NCBI GenBank assembly: GCA_022457155.1
Contig: JAJGOT010000090.1
Span: 434,001-498,000 of the forward strand
DNA length: 64,000 bases
Origin: Cladopsammia gracilis
Lineage: Eukaryota; Cnidaria; Anthozoa; Scleractinia; Dendrophylliidae
Direction of reading: 5' to 3'
Position numbers and translations under genes: made by a program. Below, piece after piece: positions 54,901 through 64,000 of this stretch. The notes below the pieces were generated by a model. That model saw only the letters and a program-made list of their open reading frames with translations. It was not told the DNA's origin and did no database searches. The first letter of the stretch is position 1, and each line of letters starts with the position of its first letter.

Positions 54901-57900
54901 TTGGGCCAATGATGAGGGGCTCTGGCTGCATTAATATTGGGCCAGTGATGTTGGGCTCTGGTTACATTAATATTGGGTCAATGAAGTTGGGCTCTGGCTA
55001 TATTAATATTGGGCCAATGATGTAGGGCTCTGGCTACATTAATATTGGGCCAATGAAGTTGCGCTCTGGCTATATTAATATTGGGCCAATGATGAGGGGC
55101 TCTGGCTGCATTAATATTGGGCCAGTGATGTTGGGCTCTGGTTACATTAATATTGGGTCAATGAAGTTGGGCTCTGGCTATATTAATATTGGGCCAATGA
55201 TGTAGGGCTCTGGCTACATTAATATTGGGCCAATGAAGTTGCGCTCTGGCTATATTGATATTGGGCCAATGATGAGGGGCTCTGGCTGCATTAATATTGG
55301 GCCAATGATGTTGGGCTCTGGCTACATTAATATTGGGTCAATGAAGTTGGGCTCTGGCTATATTAATATTGGGCCAATGATGTAGGGCTTTGGCTACCTG
55401 AATATTGGGCCAATGGAGTTGGGCTTCGGCCACATCAATATTGGGCCAATGATGTAGGTCACTCGCTGCATTAATATTGGGCCAATGAAGTTGGGCTCTG
55501 GCTATATTAATATTGGGCCAAGGGCCTGGCGCACGCTACTGGTGTACATGGCTAAAATTCACACTTAATTTAGCTCTTCTGAAATTATTAAAATTCAGTT
55601 TAGGTTGAGATTTGGTAAAAAAAACTAAAGTTCATTAATGTCTTCTCTGTGAACAATTTTAGTTTTGCATATAGGGTTGAATAAAACAGAAAATTTTACA
55701 ATAGTCACCAAAAATGAGGCCATTTTGGACACTACGCGTAACATTTACAGTCTAACGTGGCACAATTCATAATTTCTCCGCTTTGATGATATGTAGGCAT
55801 TTTTTCTTTTGCAATTAAAGTTAATTATGCTGACGATACAAAGATCTATCGTCAAATAGTTGACCCTATTAATGATCCTCAGCTTTTACAAAGGGATCTT
55901 TCCAACTTAATAGAATGGGCACGCAAGTGGCAGTTACGGTTTAATGCGGACAAGTGCGAATCTATGCGCATAACTCATACACGCGATAAGTCTATTACGC
56001 AATATATGTTAGATAAGCCTTTGAAAGATGCGAAGAGCTTCAAAGACCTAGGCGTTACAATATCGAAGGATCTCTCATGGGATAATCATATTAGTATAAC
56101 TGTGAACAAAGCTAACAATCTATTAGGTTTAATTAAACGTTCTGTTGGCACCACCAACGTAAATGTTTTCTCCACACTGTATTTATCTCTGGTACGACCA
56201 ATTCTTGAATACGCTGTACCCGTTTGGTGCCCTTACCTCGTCAAAGACATCCGTGCTTTGGAGAGTATACAGAAAAGGGCATCTAGGTTAGCACTTAATC
56301 AACACAAAGGAGAAATGCCTTATGTCGATCGTTGTAAATTGTTGAAATGGCCATCGCTATCTGACCGTAGAAATTATCTATCTTTAATTGAGTGCTACAA
56401 GTTCGTCTTTGGATATTATCATTTGAATTTTTATGATTTCTTTGAATTCTCAAAAGTTGGGTCAACTAGAGCGAATCACTCCTACAAACTGTATGTTAAA
56501 AGCGCAAGACTAGATTGCTACAAATATTCTTTTTTTATTAGAATAGTTTCAAAATGGAACGATTTACCAAGAGACATAGTAGAAGCTGAAAGCCTTCATC
56601 ATTTTAAAAATAAGCTTTATCATTATCTATTTAATAAATTTTAAACTTGAACCGTCCTTTAATTAAGATACTTGTAATTTATTTTATTCTATTTAGTATT
56701 TTTTATTTCTGTTTGGGAGTTCTAATATAGGGCTAACCTCTCAACTCCCTTTTCAAGATGTCTTTTAATATTATGTTTGTTTACATCTTGAATAAAGTTA
56801 GTATGTTATGTTATGTTATGTTATGTTAATAGCTAATGAGCATTATGTATTTTAAGAATGACTTTAAATGATCGAAAAGTAACAAATTTATAGCAATTTG
56901 CAGCAAGGTAACCTAATATTACGTACCTACAAAAACAGCCTGGTCGAAAATTTTCAAAATCAATTTGGTTTTAGCTCCGTTTCTTATGTTAAAAAACAAG
57001 AAGACTTTTGAAGTGCTCACAAGTTCAGCTTATTTTCTGGGGTAACAATTTTCAATTTGGAAAATCCATTTTCAAACTACAATCCAATTTTCACGGTTAG
57101 ACAGCGTTTATTTTACATAAAAATACGTTTCGTTGTACGTAGGATCGAATTACGGATTCTACAGTGTGCCTTGGTACGAACAAGTTGTGCATAAAGTGTG
57201 CCCAAGTTGTGCATGAAGTGTGCATGTCTAGCTTTTTTTCATGCCTAAGCTGTGCCTAAGTTGTGCCTAAATTGTGCCTTAATTCGGGCCTAAATTGTGC
57301 CTTTGAACGGCGTTATGTAAATATTCCCGGGAAACATTATTTTCATTTTGCTCGTGTCACAGCGCTTTTTGGTCACACATTGTTATGACGATAAATTGCA
57401 GATTGTTCTCATGCAACGAATTATTTTTTTCTTCAAGTGAAAGCGACGGCGGGAAATCAGTAATCGTGTTTACTTGTATTCTTCCCGCACTGCCGCTTTC
57501 CCAGCCTTTTGGAGATGTAGAATAGTACTTGTATTTAATACAACATACATACACTTTATTTTACAACGCTAGCCACTACAACTATATACAATAGCTGGTT
57601 TCCAAGCGGGGCGTTTAACAAATATGTATATTACAAAATAAAATAAAAACAATTTACAATTAGGAGAGAATATTCAGCATAACTCAGTGGCAGGCATAGA
57701 GGCTACACTACGTTTAAACTGAGATAGTGTGTTTGCCTTTTTAGCCTCAATCGGTAGGCTGTTCCAGAGCATAGCACCGCTATATTTGAAACTACGCTTT
57801 AGATAGTTGGTTTTCGGCCTTGGAAGTACCAGGTCTGTATTAAAACTTCGTAGATTATATTGAGTTTGATTTTCAGATAGTCTTGTAAAGGACTCTATTA

Positions 57901-60900
57901 AATATGGAGCAGTTTGATTATTCATTGTTTTATACATTAAGGTTGATTTAATTTGAGTTCGCCTATCTTGGAGAGTTTTCCAGTCTAAACACTTGATTAC
58001 ATCCCTTGAACGAGTCTCATAGCCCGCACTGGTAATTACTCTGGCCGCACGAGATTGCAATCTCTGTATTCTGTCTTTAAGGCCTTTGCCACATGTGTCC
58101 CACAGGGGGGGGAGCAATAATCAAAATATGGTTGTATTAGGGCTTGGTATATTGATTCAAGTGAAGAGGTTGGGACAAACGGCTTAATTCGTCGCAAAGC
58201 ACCAATCCCTGCACTTGCTATCTTACCAATACCATCAATGTGGTTTTGAAAGGTTAGTCTTTCATCAATTTCTACGCCAAGACATTTATTTGATTTTACT
58301 CGAGCAACTCTAGTGTTTTCTATAAAAACATTGTTTGATATATCCTCGATTTTATTGTTGAGATTAAATGCAGATCCAATAATCATCAGCTTAGTTTTTG
58401 ATGGATGAAGCTGTAGTTTATTTATAGCTAGCCAATCACACATATGCTCAATATCTAAATTCAGTGGTAAGATCAAGATGTGAAGATTTGTGACCATTCG
58501 GTCATCGGCTTTGGATAAATACTGCCAAACATTCAAAAAGTTGTTCGAACAAATTGACGTTTTGGAGTTTTATCATTCGATTTGGATTTATAAAACGGAA
58601 TGGGTCATTTAATTCATCGGATGAGCTGTCTGGTGTTTTCACAAGTTGGTCAAATTTCAGCAATAAATTAGCATAACCTGATGTCAAAACTGGGAGCGAC
58701 TTTACAATACCCGGCCACTTATTTACATATCCCTAAATCTTTGTTAGAGCTAACCATACGAAAACAAAAGAATCTATTCTTATTCAATGAGATGCAAATA
58801 AGTGGCCGGGTATTGTAAAGTCTAGCCCAAAACGGTGCAGTCGCGAAGAGATTTGCGTGTTTATTGACAAAAGGATCTGTCTCCAAAAAGAATCAGTGCA
58901 CCAGTTGAGTAACAATGATTACAAAGCGGAAAACAACGCTAATTTCGAATTGTTAAAACAGAAAGATAGATTTATATCATGTTTTCTTTAAATATTTAAG
59001 TTCACGACGCGTTTTATACCAAACAATCTTTGTTGAAGCGAACTGGCGCTGCAACACTTTGTATTTTCGTCAGGAAAGTTCACCGGTGTTTCGTTTCGTT
59101 TCAGCGAAATTTCTAAAAATTCGCTTCTTTTTTTTAATTTGCTTTGCGAATTTTCGTGTGCGAGTTATCATGAGAACGATGCGAAAGTACTCTCGAAATG
59201 TCGACGATATTTTGTCGAATATTCACGAGAACAAAGAACGAAGAAGTCAAATCAAACTACAGAGAAGGTAAGCCTTAAAACTGCTGTTTAAATGTGTTGT
59301 TCAAACGACTTTTGTAAAGTATTAAACTCTGTGGACCGAACGAATCATTTGAACGACTTTCCTAATGCTTTCAACGCGTCAACGGCCTGGAAAAAAGTTT
59401 TGTACGCTTTTTTATAAACGCTTCAAACGGCATGGATGAAAATTGGAACGGTTTTTCCAACGCTTCTAATGCTTTCCTAAACCATTTTAACGCAGCTTCC
59501 GAACTGCGATCAAACGCTTTTAGGCCGTTTAACAGATAACTGTTTAGTGTACGTTTTCCCGTGGAAGGTCACATTTATCATGTTTTATTATTATTATGTC
59601 TTCTGTTCTCGCTCAATTCTCGTTTGTTTGTCTTGCTCGTGTCAGCCGAATTATTACTATGACTTGTCACTTTCGATTCTCGCTGATAACCATATTTTTT
59701 ACGGACTGAATCTGGTTGGTCACTCGCCGAGAATTTTCGTACGGCTTGCCTTCGGACGAGTTAAATATACCGGTAACGTTTCTGAAAAACGTGCCTAAAT
59801 GGGCGTAAACTGTACCTAAGCTGTGCCTAAACTGTGCCTAAGCATTCTGTAAAACGTGCCGAAGCTGTGCCTAGTCTGTGCCTTACTTGTGCCTTTTATG
59901 TTTTTTTTTTCTCGTGTGCTTTTGCGTGAAATCCGTGCCTTTCACAGAACGTGAATTGGTGCATAAGCACGGTGTTACGCTCGTGTACACCAGTAGCGTG
60001 CGCCAGGCCAGGATAATATCAATGCCTTGTATGTCTGTCAAATCAGTATCCGAGGGATACTGTATCTGGCCTCCAAGCCTTGCTGACATTCCTAAACAGA
60101 GTAATGGTTTAACACTTCTTGCATTTCAGGGTGTTTGCTCCTCCAAATTCATTTTTGTTACTCCTATACTCACCCATGAAGGCCACCCCTGAGTTCTGGG
60201 AGTGCCGTCAAGACCTGGTAAATATGACAGCTTCTAATATGTCTATTTTTCTTCCAAGAATGATCAAATTTGCCATATTTAACATTAACCCATTGACACC
60301 TGAACCACCCATGATGGGCCACAGTCCTTGTATCATTTGTGACATCATCACTTTTTACAACAACATTCATTACCAACTTATGCAGGATAAAGAAATCTTC
60401 CAAAGTATGCTCAAATAATAGCGATCCCCTGAATTGGGCCAGAGATACATGCAAGAAACCCAGTAAATTTGACTGGCAAAATTCTTGTTAAATATTTTCG
60501 CTTTCTCCAGCATTTAAGTGAAAATGTTTTCCATGAAAATAAAGTTTAGTGAAATACCAACAGCAAGGGGAAAAATAGAGAAAGAAAAAAGACAGTCGTC
60601 GCTGGATTATTTAGAAATTTTGCTTTGTGTGCATGCTAGAAAAGAAAAAGTGTTATACTTAGCCCTTGAGAAAAAAGAACATTTAGTTAATTTCATGTTG
60701 TAAACATTTTCGCCAGTTTGGTTGCAATCTGTCTGGACAGTGATAAAATAATTGGCATTTAAGTGCGGGTTTCAAAATTGACATTTTTTGCTAAAACTCT
60801 AGAAGTTAATTGGTTAATAACACACTGTATTTAAGTAAACCAGAAAGTAACCCCCTCTCAAAAACTGTTTTGAAAATAATTAAGCCCTTCTGAATACAAG

Positions 60901-63900
60901 CCTAAGGGCTTCTATTAAGGAAAAGCCTTCAGGTTCATAATTATAAGTTCCCTCTAATAATAATCACCCTCCAAAGTGAACTTTGCTGAAAATGAGGGTC
61001 TGCACAAAAGTAAGTCCTGAAAAACCGTCCTCTTCCTTTCTTGGATACAGGGACAGTCGGAGGTGATGTTTGAGTTCTACAGCTGTTACGAAAATCTGCA
61101 CTTGGAAATAGTAAGTCATAAAAATGTTCTGTTAGCAAAAGTCATCATTTCTGCACCCCTTGTAAACACCAAGTCATACGATTGTGCAAATCAAATGTTT
61201 TATTGTTCTCATAGCCGCCTAGTCCCAGTTCTTCTGATCCACTGTGTTTCGAGTTGTTCCCTGCTTCTGAGGGAATGGGCAGGAGTCTTTTTGAGCAGGC
61301 AGTGGAGATTTGGGAAAAGGAAAACAAACTAACCAGGTAACTTATCACAATCTGGAGTTTACGATTTGTGTTCACTGTACACTGTGGTTCTCTCATACAT
61401 GTATATACAGTGAAAGAATTGAAAGTGAAAATTGTATCAGTCACTGCAAACTCTGTAAGTACTGACATAATTTGCTTTTTTTGTTTTTTTACTGTTTACT
61501 GTTTGTTAATGCTAATTACTCATGCGCAAAGCGCAATGAGTAAAAAAATTCCCTTCGTTTTTCTTTTTTTTATTTTTCTTTTTATTATTATTATTATTTT
61601 TTGTGTCACGATTTTGCATGCAAATTTATGCACGCATATTTTAAATTGTGCACTTCCGGTTCATAGCTTTGCCATTTACACTTCCTGTTTAGTGACTTCC
61701 GGCTACTCTCACTTCCGGTAAAACAGCGTTACTGAAGTGTCACAACAGCGTCTCCTTCAACCCTACTTACATTACTGAGTTAAATATGCAACCCATAACA
61801 CCTGTTTAGCCCCACCTACACGATCTTATTTCGTTATAAAACATTTGTTGGTTCAACAATGTAATGTTGGAACATGTAGCTGGCATGTTAAATGATCTTT
61901 GACTAACATTTTTCCTTGAAAGAATGTTTTTTATATATTTTTTTTTTATTGTTTTACTAATTTTTACAAAGAAAATTGCATACAAAAGAGGATAACATAC
62001 AAAATTAAGTAGTTACAGTACCGGTCAAATGTAAGTTGACAGTCACTCGAAACTCAAACGACTCGACTCGAACTTCGAGTTTTGAGTCGCGAACTTCGAG
62101 TTTCGAGTCGAGTGTTTTGAGTTTCGAGACGAGAAAACAAAAAGCTTTCCGCTCAATTAATTCTTTAGAAGACTAACAAAAGGCTGCACTTCTCTTTGTT
62201 TCAAGGAACTTACACGATCTTACAGCTTCGAGAACTTCGAGAGTCTCGAAACTCCAATCTCGAAACTCGAAACTCAATTCTCAAAACTCCAAAAACCTTG
62301 AGGATCGAGGATCGAGTTTTGAGTTTCGAGTCGAGACTGTCAACTTACCTTTGACCGGTACTGTACATCCCTTACACTAACATGACATGTAAACAGTACT
62401 GAAAAATAAAGAAAGTGACAATGTAGACTATTATCTAAATGAAAGAATGTTTTGATTTCATTCAAACATTATTCTTACAAAACATGTTAATCAAAACTTC
62501 ATCTAACATGCAGGCTACACATTCTAACATTGTTGAAACACCAAATGTTATATAACAATGTTAGATTGTGTAGCCGGGGCTTTAGGCATGTTAGTTATAA
62601 GTAAATGGCTATGCAAGTTGTACTACATGTATAACACAAAATAAAGAAGTCTCGTTGGGCCTGTGTCTCTTTAACATACAACTGTAAACAGAATTGTAAT
62701 TGTTGATGGAAACGGTATTACAAAATCCGACACTGTACCTCAAAACCCTTCAATCTTTGTTAAATAAACAACAACAACAACAACAGAATATGTTGTAATA
62801 GCTTTCTTTATTGGCTGTCTCACAATGTCGTTGTTTTAGATTTGTGGAATGGATCAGTACCTCACCTAATGTTAAATACATGTACAGTTCAATTTAAAGA
62901 ATCATGTTGCAGACCTATGTTAACTTTTCTATCTCAGACTGAATCAAGATGGAATCCATTCACATCAACAACCAGCGATAAGACAGGGGTCTGGTGAAGA
63001 GGAACCCAGTCCAGAACCCAGGCCATCTCCATCTCCTCATCCTCAAAATTTACAGGTGAGAGACTGGGAAATAGTTAACTCAAAGCCCTTGTTTTCTGAA
63101 TGGGTGCTAAGTGCCCAAGAATCTTTTCGATTGGTCACAAGCTTGAAGTGAAAAAAAGAAAAAACCTTTAGTGCAAAATGTTTGATTGCAAACAAAACGT
63201 TCATGCAACAAAAAATGTTACTCATGACAAACATCATGTAACATGGGGTGCAAAACAATCAAACATTGTTGAATCAACAACAAATGTTTACAGCAATGTT
63301 AGAACATTCAGCAGGGCCTTAAGGTCAGAACTATACTGAATTATTAAAAGATTGACACAATTTTTGCTTTTCTATTTTGTCAGTTTGTCCTACCAGATGT
63401 GGCAGAGACTTCTCTGTCACTCAGCTTTGAAGACCAAGTTCCAGGAGAACGTTCAGAACAGGGCTATGCAAATCAACAAATTCTTCCTCACCCAAAACTG
63501 AAACAACAACAAAGCAAAACTGAGAAAAACCCGCAGAAACAGGTGCAACATGACCAAGAAAATGGTCAAATGAGACTTCAAAAAGAAAGATCTCCAAGTT
63601 ATGTAAAGGGAAAGCAAATTGTAAAGCAATTCAGGAATAATGGTGCTCAACAGAATTCCCCATCAAGGGAACCCCTGAAACAGATCATAGCTCCAAATCA
63701 AACTCATTCCAGAGTTATGAACCACAAACAATCCTCTCAGAAACCTCATCCTACACATGGCTCTGCAGTTTTACAAAAAGCTCCCATTCGAAGAGGCAGT
63801 GGTCCTGGACATAATATGCAAGAGAGGCCATCGCCAAAAGCTTTAATAGATCATAACACTCCCAGATCTAAAGCAAATGGAAAACAGTTATATCCAAAGA

Positions 63901-64000
63901 AACCTAATGCTGTTAATGAAACTGACTTGAAAACAGACCAACAAAAACAGAAAATAGCAACGCAGAAAATGAGAAGTGAACCTCAAGTTTGCAAAGGCAT
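45985..64000 (+). CDS. STIL: STIL centriolar assembly protein (N-terminal ~651 aa, continues past window)
   Basis: STIL recruits SAS-6 and is activated by PLK4 to start centriole duplication. Coding exons are 45985-46082, 46314-46427, 47078-47190, 47606-47671, 48958-49025, 49904-50090, 50589-50721, 51056-51139, 52159-52245, 60130-60217, 61051-61110, 61215-61336, 62938-63055 and 63384 to the window end. All have AG/GT sites and phases match throughout. Diagnostic blocks of the conserved N-terminal domain are [51 protein letters not shown], then an IW.SG block and WACCLRF. The Pro/Ser block [13 protein letters not shown] follows near residue 440. The chosen ATG lies two bases inside the second exon, after a non-coding 5' exon ending at 44527. 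The C-terminal parts (coiled coil and STAN motif) should lie beyond 64000. Confidence 0.93.
46965..47036. repeat. 36-bp direct duplication in a STIL intron
   Basis: ATGTTCCACTGCATTACTAG followed by TTAGTACTAACTA occurs twice in tandem about 40 bp before the 47078 exon acceptor, so it may include duplicated branch-point-like CTAAC sequences. Confidence 0.8.
47078..47671 (+). CDS. STIL: STIL exons with the [11 protein letters not shown] signature
   Basis: Exon 47078-47190 encodes [17 protein letters not shown] and [12 protein letters not shown]. Exon 47606-47671 encodes [18 protein letters not shown]. They join through a split Arg codon (C/GG). This block is one of the most conserved parts of the STIL N-terminal domain and is sufficient to name the gene. 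Confidence 0.93.
48590..48840. mobile_element. Foldback repeat with CAAACACC/GGTGTTTG arms
   Basis: GATTTCCAAACACCTTGAAG and the complementary CTTCACGGTGTTTGGAAATC flank a hairpin at about 48737-48821. Related hairpins lie at 41050-41145 and 41240-41325 in the THAP gene. The one at 41050-41145 begins only about 40 bp from the acceptor of exon 5. Confidence 0.65.
50589..52245 (+). CDS. STIL: STIL exons with [10 protein letters not shown] and YLTMD...[10 protein letters not shown]
   Basis: Exons 50589-50721, 51056-51139 and 52159-52245 encode [39 protein letters not shown] and [20 protein letters not shown]. The AT/T split between the last two exons makes the conserved Ile-Trp. The intron 51140-52158 contains a dispersed repeat and a block of frame-broken open sequence. 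Confidence 0.93.
51281..51480. repeat. Dispersed repeat, copy 2
   Basis: Second copy of the family at 11164-11400, ending near TGACATCACATGACGTCACT. Confidence 0.7.
51481..52061 (+). other. Frame-broken open sequence in a STIL intron, origin unknown
   Basis: Three overlapping plus-strand frames (51481-51840, 51693-52061, 51752-51967) cover this block. The parts that look protein-like are [17 protein letters not shown] in one frame and [14 protein letters not shown] in another. It may be a decayed processed pseudogene. I do not recognise the source. Confidence 0.3.
54262..55522. repeat. 36-bp minisatellite, ~35 copies
   Basis: Units run GGGCTCTGGCTACATTAATA then TTGGGCCAATGATGTA, with alternating variant types (CTACATT, CTATATT, CTGCATT) suggesting higher-order duplication. 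Each unit contains the palindrome ATTGGGCCAAT, so nearly every copy offers a CCAAT box on both strands. It lies exactly between the two element ends. Confidence 0.92.
55826..56824 (+). mobile_element. 5'-truncated LINE inserted in the composite transposon
   Basis: GTTAAT (55820-55825) is repeated at 56825-56830, so this is a clean insertion. The coding region begins exactly at the catalytic YADD motif ([13 protein letters not shown]), continues through [28 protein letters not shown] and [20 protein letters not shown], and ends at TAA (56642-56644). The C-terminal WNDLP block is typical of CR1/L2/Rex-like elements. An AATAAA lies near 56791, and the tail is a (TTATG)n repeat instead of poly(A). 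The frame is intact from YADD to stop, so the insertion is young. Confidence 0.88.
57541..58540 (-). pseudogene. 5'-truncated LINE reverse transcriptase with frameshift
   Basis: Minus-strand frames carry [39 protein letters not shown] and [14 protein letters not shown]. After a frameshift near 58110 they carry [18 protein letters not shown] and [19 protein letters not shown]. This is the C-terminal half of a CR1/L2-like reverse transcriptase of a different family from the one at 55826. Its 5' end stops near 58540, just after where YADD would be. Confidence 0.8.
58698..58822. mobile_element. Foldback MITE inside the composite transposon
   Basis: GACTTTACAATACCCGGCCA at the left is mirrored by its complement ending at 58822. 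The arms are about 31 bp and the total is 125 bp. Confidence 0.8.
59166..59267 (+). CDS. Possible first coding exon carried by the 4.5-kb transposon
   Basis: ATGAGAACGATGCGAAAG opens a short basic peptide ([20 protein letters not shown]) ending at a consensus donor AGAAG/GTAAGC. It lies inside the larger unit of the composite transposon and is absent from the 912-bp copy. It could be the start of a transposase gene or chance. No downstream exon was found. Confidence 0.25.
61651..61720 (+). promoter_or_regulatory. Cluster of ETS-type CTTCCGG motifs in a STIL intron
   Basis: CACTTCCGGT (61651), CTTCCTGT (61681), GACTTCCGGC (61694) and ACTTCCGGTA (61711) occur within 70 bp, all in the same orientation. 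ACTTCCGG is the ETS core. This could be an intronic enhancer or part of a repeat. Confidence 0.3.
61931..62440 (-). mobile_element. Retroelement-like insertion with 13-bp target duplication
   Basis: GAAAGAATGTTTT is exactly duplicated at 61918-61930 and 62441-62453. The insert starts with a T-rich stretch, consistent with a minus-strand A-tail. It contains the mariner-type MITE at 62016-62363. The remaining sequence is about 160 bp, SINE-sized, with no promoter boxes I can identify. Confidence 0.6.
62016..62363. mobile_element. Tc1/mariner-like MITE with TA duplication and TCGAGTTT repeats
   Basis: CAGTACCGGTCAAATGTAAG at the left and its near-complement ending GACCGGTACTG at the right are flanked by TA at 62014-62015 and 62364-62365. 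The interior is a patchwork of CGAGTTTCGAGTCGAG and CGAAACTCGAAACTC units that can pair with each other. No transposase. Confidence 0.85.
62938..64000 (+). CDS. STIL: STIL exons 14-15 with the Pro/Ser-rich region
   Basis: Exon 62938-63055 encodes an acidic [18 protein letters not shown] block equivalent to the conserved acidic, Pro-rich region of vertebrate STIL. The next exon starts at 63384 (TTTTGTCAG before it) with [18 protein letters not shown] and stays open for 617 bp to the window edge. It is rich in Gln, Lys, Ser and Pro and therefore disordered. Confidence 0.85.

Larger units (their letters stand above)
53350..60009. mobile_element. Composite DNA transposon in the STIL intron
   Basis: The outer ends are inverted repeats starting GGCCTGGCGCACGCTACTGG (left, 53350) and its complement ending CCAGGCC (right, 60009). 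They are flanked by AGGA at 53346-53349 and 60010-60013. Inside are a second right-type end at about 54261 and a second left-type end at 55523, defining two related elements: a 912-bp one (53350-54261) and a 4.5-kb one (55523-60009). Between them is a 36-bp minisatellite. The larger unit was invaded by LINEs. Only the outermost flanks share a target duplication. The superfamily is unknown. Confidence 0.75.

Overview
The window is animal nuclear DNA: AT-rich, intron-rich genes with GT-AG splice sites, and an unusually dense load of small inverted-repeat transposons, truncated LINEs and minisatellites. A STIL orthologue and a THAP zinc-finger exon make it metazoan. The overall style suggests an anthozoan cnidarian (coral or sea anemone), but that is inference. 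Most long open frames are not genes; the genes had to be assembled from short exons by matching splice sites and codon phase.

Three gene models are supported. (1) On the minus strand, 3641-25289, eleven phase-consistent exons encode a 954-residue protein. It has an N-terminal domain resembling one found in G2E3/HECT-like proteins, a long disordered linker, an IPT/TIG-like immunoglobulin fold and an acidic tail. (2) On the minus strand, 36011-44236, ten phase-consistent exons start with a THAP zinc finger, followed by a TIG-like fold, a helical/coiled-coil and lysine-rich tail, and then a copy of the same N-terminal domain found in gene 1. An alternative reading ends this gene at 38137 and makes the last two exons a separate paralogue. 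(3) On the plus strand, 45985 to the window end, fourteen coding exons encode the first ~650 residues of STIL, the centriole-duplication scaffold. Genes 2 and 3 are head to head, with a shared promoter of about 100-250 bp carrying a perfect CRE and an inverted CCAAT pair.

Genes 1 and 2 are paralogues. Both have a 50-bp exon of identical phase directly before a TIG fold split over two exons in the same phase, and both have the same two-exon N-terminal-type domain. The modules are in a different order in the two genes.

By region: 1-3640 holds mobile-element debris, including a Harbinger-like MITE nested in a larger inverted repeat. 3641-25300 is gene 1, whose introns hold minisatellites of 33, 66, ~70 and 77 bp, several foldback elements and a perfect 240-bp inverted repeat. 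25300-36000 holds transposons, two small orphan exons and LINE fragments. 36000-44240 is gene 2. 44240-44530 is the shared promoter and STIL 5' exon. 44530-64000 is STIL; its 7.9-kb intron 52246-60129 holds a composite transposon with a 36-bp minisatellite and two truncated LINEs.

The protein-level relationships are recognised from memory of the families and from visible motifs. No database search was possible.
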